A stretch of 64,000 nucleotides of DNA, taken from NCBI RefSeq assembly GCF_031755915.1, contig NC_083390.1:24671001-24735000 (forward strand), written 5' to 3'. The translations under genes were made by a program, and so were the position numbers. The notes below the pieces were generated by a model that was given only the letters and a program-made list of their open reading frames with translations, was not told the DNA's origin and ran no database searches. This document shows, one piece after another, positions 59,278-64,000 of the stretch. Numbering within the stretch: position 1 is the stretch's first letter; every line of letters begins with the position of its first letter. This stretch comes from Ziziphus jujuba (taxonomy: Eukaryota; Streptophyta; Magnoliopsida; Rosales; Rhamnaceae).

Positions 59278-59890
59278 TGTAGGTTTTGAAACTTTGGACA
59301 TGAGTTTTCATTGAATTTTTTCACTTGATATATGAAGTTATGTTTTTCTATTGTTTACAATTAAAAGTTTATTTTTTTATTTTAGAGTAACCCAAGTGCA
59401 AAGGCATGGAGAAGTAAACCGTTTCCACTATATGAGAGGCTTGCTAGTATTTTTGGAAAGGATCGGGCAACGGGACATGGAGCACAAACTCTAATTGATA
59501 TGGCAATGATTTGAATTTGGAGAATGGAAATGAACAATTTAATGATGTGTGTTCTCCAATGTCTGTGAATGAAATCCATAGTGAACTGTCTACCCGACCC
59601 AAATCAAGAGGTAAGAGAAAATCTGGATTGAAGGATGATGACATTGTGAGCGGGTTTGGCAATGTAGCAGAGAAATTGTTTGATAAATTGGGTGCAAAGT
59701 TAGATAAATCTGAAGCCAATTATCCATAATACTTAGCTATGGAGCTAGACAGGTTAGGCTTCTATGTTGATGACAATCTCGAAATCTCTAAGACAATGAG
59801 ATTGGATCCATCGAACGTTGATGTTTTTAAGATTATTAGAATGGATACGGGCAAGATTGAATTTGCTAGAAAATTTTTAAATTACTAAGT
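59278..59890 (+). pseudogene. Harbinger Myb/SANT-like ORF, 3' part
   Basis: After the ATATG duplication and a short intron, the frame resumes at about 59385: SNPSAKAWRSKPFPLYERL, FGKDRATGHGAQT. It then has a one-base loss near 59508 and continues SRGKRKSGLKDDDIVSGF, KLFDKLGAKLDKSEANYP, a TAA and LAMELDRLGFYVDD to a stop near 59888. This is the continuation of 56076-56423. Confidence 0.85.
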
Positions 59891-60170
59891 GTTGTTGTGT
59901 ATCATATATTTAAGACTATGTATGAGGGGATAATAACTATGAACACTTAGATGTGAACTTTATGGACATATGTTGTATGGTTGTTTATGGACATGTGGTA
60001 TGGTAATGGATGTTAGTATTTAATTATGTATGTAAAGACACTTATATGAAGCATGTGTTATATTTTAGTGTATTAATATGCACCTGATTGATTTAGTTAA
60101 TTGTTATTTTGTCTAATTTTATTATTATCTTATTATATTATGTTATAATTTAGTATAATATGCAGGAACA
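59891..60170. other. Non-coding between Harbinger ORFs
   Basis: AT-rich, ends in an acceptor-like AATATGCAG (60158-60166) before the next ATG. Nothing else was seen. Confidence 0.4.
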
Positions 60171-60174
60171 TTAA

Positions 60175-60290
60175 ATGGCCAGGAGAAGAGTTTATGTTGT
60201 GTTTGAAGGTAGACAACCAGGAATATATAATTCTTGGCCTGAATGTCATCAACAGGTGTAAGGATTTAAGGATAATTATATCAACAAGTT
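60175..60290 (+). pseudogene. RNase H1 N-terminal / viroplasmin-like domain fragment
   Basis: MARRRVYVVFEGRQPGIYNS followed by WPECHQQV is the RNA:DNA hybrid-binding domain shared by RNase H1 and the caulimovirus viroplasmin family (Pfam Cauli_VI). A TAA follows at 60259-60261, then GFKDN, the expected continuation. It lies inside the Harbinger interval downstream of the SANT ORF. Only about 35 codons are recognisable. Confidence 0.75.
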
Positions 60291-60890
60291 TATGCTGCTT
60301 GTTTGCATTACTATCAATGGGTGTATTTACTTATTTGGCATATAAGTAGATTATTGGTGTAAAATCAAATATATACATTTGTATGGAGACAAGTATGTGA
60401 AATCGTACTTATCAACAAGTTTTTAATTAAATATGATGTTAACTTTATTTATTTGTACATATGATTTAACATATTATAATATCATTTTAATTTATTTTGA
60501 AAACCATATATTAACGTAATTTGTGGGTGTAAAAAAAATTACAATTTAATTACAATGTAAAAACAAAATTACAATTACAAAATTTCATTACTTAACTTTA
60601 TTTCTCATTAATTTTTATTTATAAAATATTATGTTATAATTTAATTTTCATTTAATTTTAAAATTACAAATTAATATAGTTTGTGGATGTAATAAAAAGG
60701 GTAAATGAAATATGTAAATAAACTTTACATCAATTTCCAATATTAATTAAGTACATTATTTTTTATTGTAATTATAAATAGAATTTTATAATTTTTCTTT
60801 AAAAAAAATTAAAAAATTTTAAAATAGTCCAATCCAGTCTAATCCTGCACCAAACATGGAACAGCTAGTCCATCATTCAGTCCGAAACTA
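60291..60890. other. AT-rich, no gene seen
   Basis: Long AT-rich stretch with no coding signal; it leads into the G/C-richer Harbinger right end (60835-60965). Confidence 0.5.
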
Positions 60891-60915
60891 TACCAAACAC
60901 AGGACTGCACTATTC

Positions 60916-60965
60916 TATCCCGTCCGATCCGAACCTGTCCTGTCCGATCCGAACCTGTCCTGCGT
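60916..60965. repeat. 20-base direct repeat near Harbinger right end
   Basis: GTCCGATCCGAACCTGTCCT occurs twice in tandem (60923-60942 and 60943-60962). Confidence 0.85.
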
Positions 60966-60966
60966 A

Positions 60967-61162
60967 CATTAATTTCTTTAATGTGTAAACTAGTTCCTTT
61001 TCTTGCTGATTTCTCTGTTTTTGAATGACTATTTATTGGTCGTCCAGGTTACATAGTGGCCATCACTTAATTTCTTTACTAATCTTCAACTGACATTTTA
61101 AACTATTCTCTTTCAGGTTGGTGTGGTGCTGGAGCTGATCATTATGAACACTTATTGCACAT
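60967..61162 (+). pseudogene. Recent copy of OTU intron 3 end and terminal exon
   Basis: About 195 bases are nearly identical to 45738-45930 of the OTU gene: AATTTCTTTAA.GTGTAAAC through CTCTTTCAGG and GGTGCTGGAGCTGATCATTA. I count about four differences, including C/T changes and a one- to two-base loss after ATTATGAA that shifts the frame. The left edge coincides with the end of the Harbinger sequence and the right edge is an LTR insertion at 61163. It is much younger than the copies at 47-50 kb. Confidence 0.88.
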
Positions 61163-64000
61163 TGTAACATCCAGTCCCGAAGTACACCGGAATTTTCTCA
61201 AATTTGACCAAGGGTGACCATTGATCGTTGACTTTGACCGTTGACCAAGGGGTCAAAAGTTGACTTTTTGACTTGGATGGAATTCTAGGTTGACTGAGGT
61301 ACCGTTACGAAGTACACATTGGCACGAGTTCGTAGACTAGTAGCACGTCGAAGACGGAGCTACGGTTTGAAAGTTACGAGCAAAACAAGTTGGGGTCCAA
61401 ACTGTCCAAGTGGTGCCCGAGTTGACTTTTTATTCATGCAAAGTTGAGCTTTGACTCATGCATGGTTGTGAAGTACTAGTCGATACGAGTTCATAGACTA
61501 GTGGCACACTTAATTTGGACATGTGGTTTGAAAGTTATGGACCTGTAAGGTTTTTCAAACACTGTATTATTTTAAAATTATTTTTTTAAACGTGTAATAT
61601 TGTGCCACGTATGACTTAATAAATGTGACCATGTGTCACTATGGTGAGATGCCACATGTTAACCATGCTTAATACCAAATTATTTTATTATTGTTATTTT
61701 ATATAATAATATTATTTTTTAATATTATTTAATTATTTTATTTAATTTAATTTAATTTTTTCTTTTTCTTTTCTTCTCCCCACGTGGGAAAAAAGGGGGG
61801 GCACGGGGGGAATTTCCTTTTTTTTTTTCTTATTCTTCTCCTTCTTCTTTTCTCCCCCGACGGCTCCACTTTCCTCCTCCCTCATCTCTGGCCGATTGAT
61901 CACCGTGCGGACGACAGCAAGCCACACGCGCTGGCCACCGTCCAAGACCACGCGCCGGCGAGCTCACTAGCCAAATTTGGCGGCCGGCAGGCCGGCGACA
62001 TGCCCAGATCAGGCCGGTGAATTAGCGGCGGCGAGTTTAAATTTTTCGGCGATTCTGCCGTATTCCGGCCAACCCAGTCCAAATTGCCACCCCTTTCCCT
62101 CTAGTTTGGGTCTTCTGATCCCAAATATGGCCTCCAATTTCCAAAATTCAAAGTGGTTTGCGAGATATGAGGAATTGAATCTCGGCCGAATCTTTCTGGC
62201 CAAATTCCGGCCACCGCCGTTTGAATTGAGCCCAATGGAGGTCGGTAATGTGATCCTCATCTCACAAGCTTTCCATAAACATATAATTTGTCAATTTTGG
62301 TTAAAGTTTGTGTTAGACCCCCCGGGTACCGGGTATTAATTACCCGAATAAAATATTATTTTATTTGACTGTGTAAAATTGTTAATTTAGGAGCACGTGT
62401 GAATTGTGGAATCGATCCTATGGTGGATCGTGGTTTAATTGCGTGCTTGAGGTGAGTGATCCACCTTCAAATTAATTTCGGGAATTAAATTTGTGAATAT
62501 TTTGTGTGAATTGAACATTTGAAATTTATATTCTATGTGTCAAATATTTAGTGGATTTATATGTGGAAATTTTGATACCCATATTTGAGTAAATTAAATC
62601 ATATTTTGATTTTTGACAAATTATGGAAATTTGGATTTTTATGGAAATTTGATATATACAGGCATTGTGATTTTGATATTAATTGATTTATTGTGGAAAT
62701 TATTGGTGGATTTATTTTGATTAAAGAAAATATGCATTATATAAATTTATGCAATGTGGAAATTATTTTATGGTATTGAGGATTGTGGAATTCAATTATA
62801 TATGAAATTCTTGTGGTTTTAATATTGTTTTTGGGCATGATTTGATTTTTAAATATTCAAAGAAAATATTTGTCTAAGTTGGTGGTTTCAATTTTTATAA
62901 TTATGCCCATGGAACATTATGTGATTTAATTTATTATATTTCAGAAATATTTATGCCGTTGGAAAATTTGAATATTTAAATTGGTGGAATTGAGAGCTGG
63001 TGGATTTGAAAATTATGGAATTTATACGATGAATTTATGACGATGATTATAAAAGAATTGTGGAAAAATTACGGGTTTAATTGGATGGGATAAACCCGGT
63101 ATATTTATGGAAAATTTGAAATTTTGAGATGTATTGATTTATGCTTTTTAGATGCACCATACACGTACTGGTGTTCTGTTTATATGTTATATGGTTAGTG
63201 TGCACACGGATGTGATTAGCGCGCGGGTGGGTGTGAGTAGCGCGCAGGTGATTTTATGGGGTTGTCCTGTGTTTGCCATCGGATGAGGGTAGGCCGCCCT
63301 TCCATGGCCGGGACACCTGTTTGCAGCAGCACAGTGGGACGCCACGCGACCGTATGCCGGTTTCTCTCTATAACCTCCTGTGTGGCGCTACCTTGGGACG
63401 CTGGATACTGTTGGCGCCACTGGTATATAGTGGGTGCATCAAGTGATTTTCAGAACTGGAATTTTAAAATAAATATTTTGAAATTGCGTTGGAATTAAGA
63501 ATATGATTAATGCTGTTTTTATTATTTAATTGAATGGGGATTTTAAATTGATTTAACTTTCCCTTTACTTAATTATTCAATAAATTAATTTCTTTTCAAT
63601 TATAAATTTGGAATGCTTGATTTATTATATTTTATTTGATATTTAGTTGAATAAATTGATTCTTTGGTTTTTGGGGATTATGAATAAAGGGTTTTGTGAA
63701 AATGTTTTAAAAGAAGAACTTTTCCAACCGAGAGAATTGTAAGGGTTTTGAGAGAAAATATTATTTCCAATTAATTATTATTTATCTACTTAATTATTGT
63801 GATATTATAATTGTATAGTAGATAGGGTCACTCACTGAGATGATTAGCATCTCATATTTTTAAATTTCGTTCCTCTAGGTACCAGGTTTTGTCGGTATTC
63901 ATCCGGAGCGAACTTGATCTTCATCGCTGCCGTAAATTAAGAAGTCCTCCTCGTCTCCATTTATTTTATTGTAATATTTCTTTCATCCTTGTTGTGTAAT
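61163..64000 (+). mobile_element. Gypsy-family LTR, runs off the window
   Basis: Starts TGTAACATCCAGTCCCG directly after ...TTGCACAT and is colinear with the 56424-59272 LTR for 2.8 kb: W-boxes, duplicated GTAGACTAG motif, pyrimidine tract, GC-rich island (63256-63440) and the GAGATGATTAGCATCTC block (63838-63854). About 250-350 bases of LTR should remain past the window, so it cannot be told whether it is a solo LTR or a full element. Confidence 0.88.

Larger units (their letters stand above)
50446..60901 (+). mobile_element. Decayed PIF/Harbinger DNA transposon
   Basis: The region carries a DDE transposase (54537-55893), a Myb/SANT-like second ORF (56076-59880, interrupted) and an RNase H1 N-terminal-type domain (60175-60261). 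Ends are provisional: TGTGTTTGGT at 50446-50455 and its complement ACCAAACACA at 60892-60901 sit in similar G/T-rich contexts (..TTTGTCGGA / ..TAGTTTCGGA), as in many Harbinger ends, but exact ends and the TTA/TAA target duplication were not established. It contains a solo LTR at 56424-59272. Confidence 0.7.

Overview
The window is nuclear DNA from a flowering plant, and the gene models point to a eudicot. Evidence is the AT-rich intergenic sequence with long (TA)n tracts, GT..AG introns, class III peroxidases, plant-type serpins, a P-class PPR gene closely resembling Arabidopsis At3g09060, a plant defensin, and Ty1/copia, Ty3/gypsy and PIF/Harbinger elements. I cannot name the species; a rosid is a guess. 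Five genes look intact: serpin 1 (2257-3906, -), serpin 2 (25563-27567, -), a class III peroxidase (30425-31654, +), a PPR gene (32698-34779, +), a plant defensin (38671-39184, -) and, counted as the sixth and last, a four-exon OTU deubiquitinase-type gene (43338-45970, +).

Left part (1-27.9 kb) is a peroxidase/serpin duplication cluster broken up by retroelements. It opens with the 3' end of a frameshifted peroxidase, a broken IAA-amino-acid hydrolase piece and a second peroxidase 3' end. Serpin 1 follows. A third serpin copy (about 18.6-24.2 kb) is a wreck: a 5'-truncated copia element abuts its exon 2 at 18603/18604, a solo LTR (19084-22095, target duplication ATAAT) cuts exon 2, and copia fragments sit between its exons. 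Inside the copia element lies a young 9.87-kb gypsy-type element (8285-18156, - strand, target duplication ATAAA) with 3.0-kb LTRs and a scrambled coding region in which integrase precedes Gag.

Middle part (28-46 kb) is comparatively gene-rich: peroxidase, PPR, defensin and OTU genes separated by AT-rich DNA with no recognisable genes.

Right part (46-64 kb) starts with degenerate copies of the OTU terminal exon and 3' region. It continues into a decayed PIF/Harbinger element (about 50.4-60.9 kb) with a DDE transposase, a Myb/SANT-like ORF and an RNase H1 N-terminal (viroplasmin) domain. A solo LTR (56424-59272, target duplication ATATG) splits the SANT ORF. A near-identical copy of the OTU terminal exon follows the Harbinger end and is itself cut at 61163 by another LTR of the same family that runs off the window.

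The intact genes do not form a pathway. Peroxidase, serpins and defensin are all families commonly linked to defence or the extracellular space, but their proximity is best explained by local duplication. The most unusual object is the gypsy element: no reverse transcriptase, no protease active site, in-frame integrase-Gag fusion, yet almost identical LTRs, which implies recent mobilisation by another element's enzymes.
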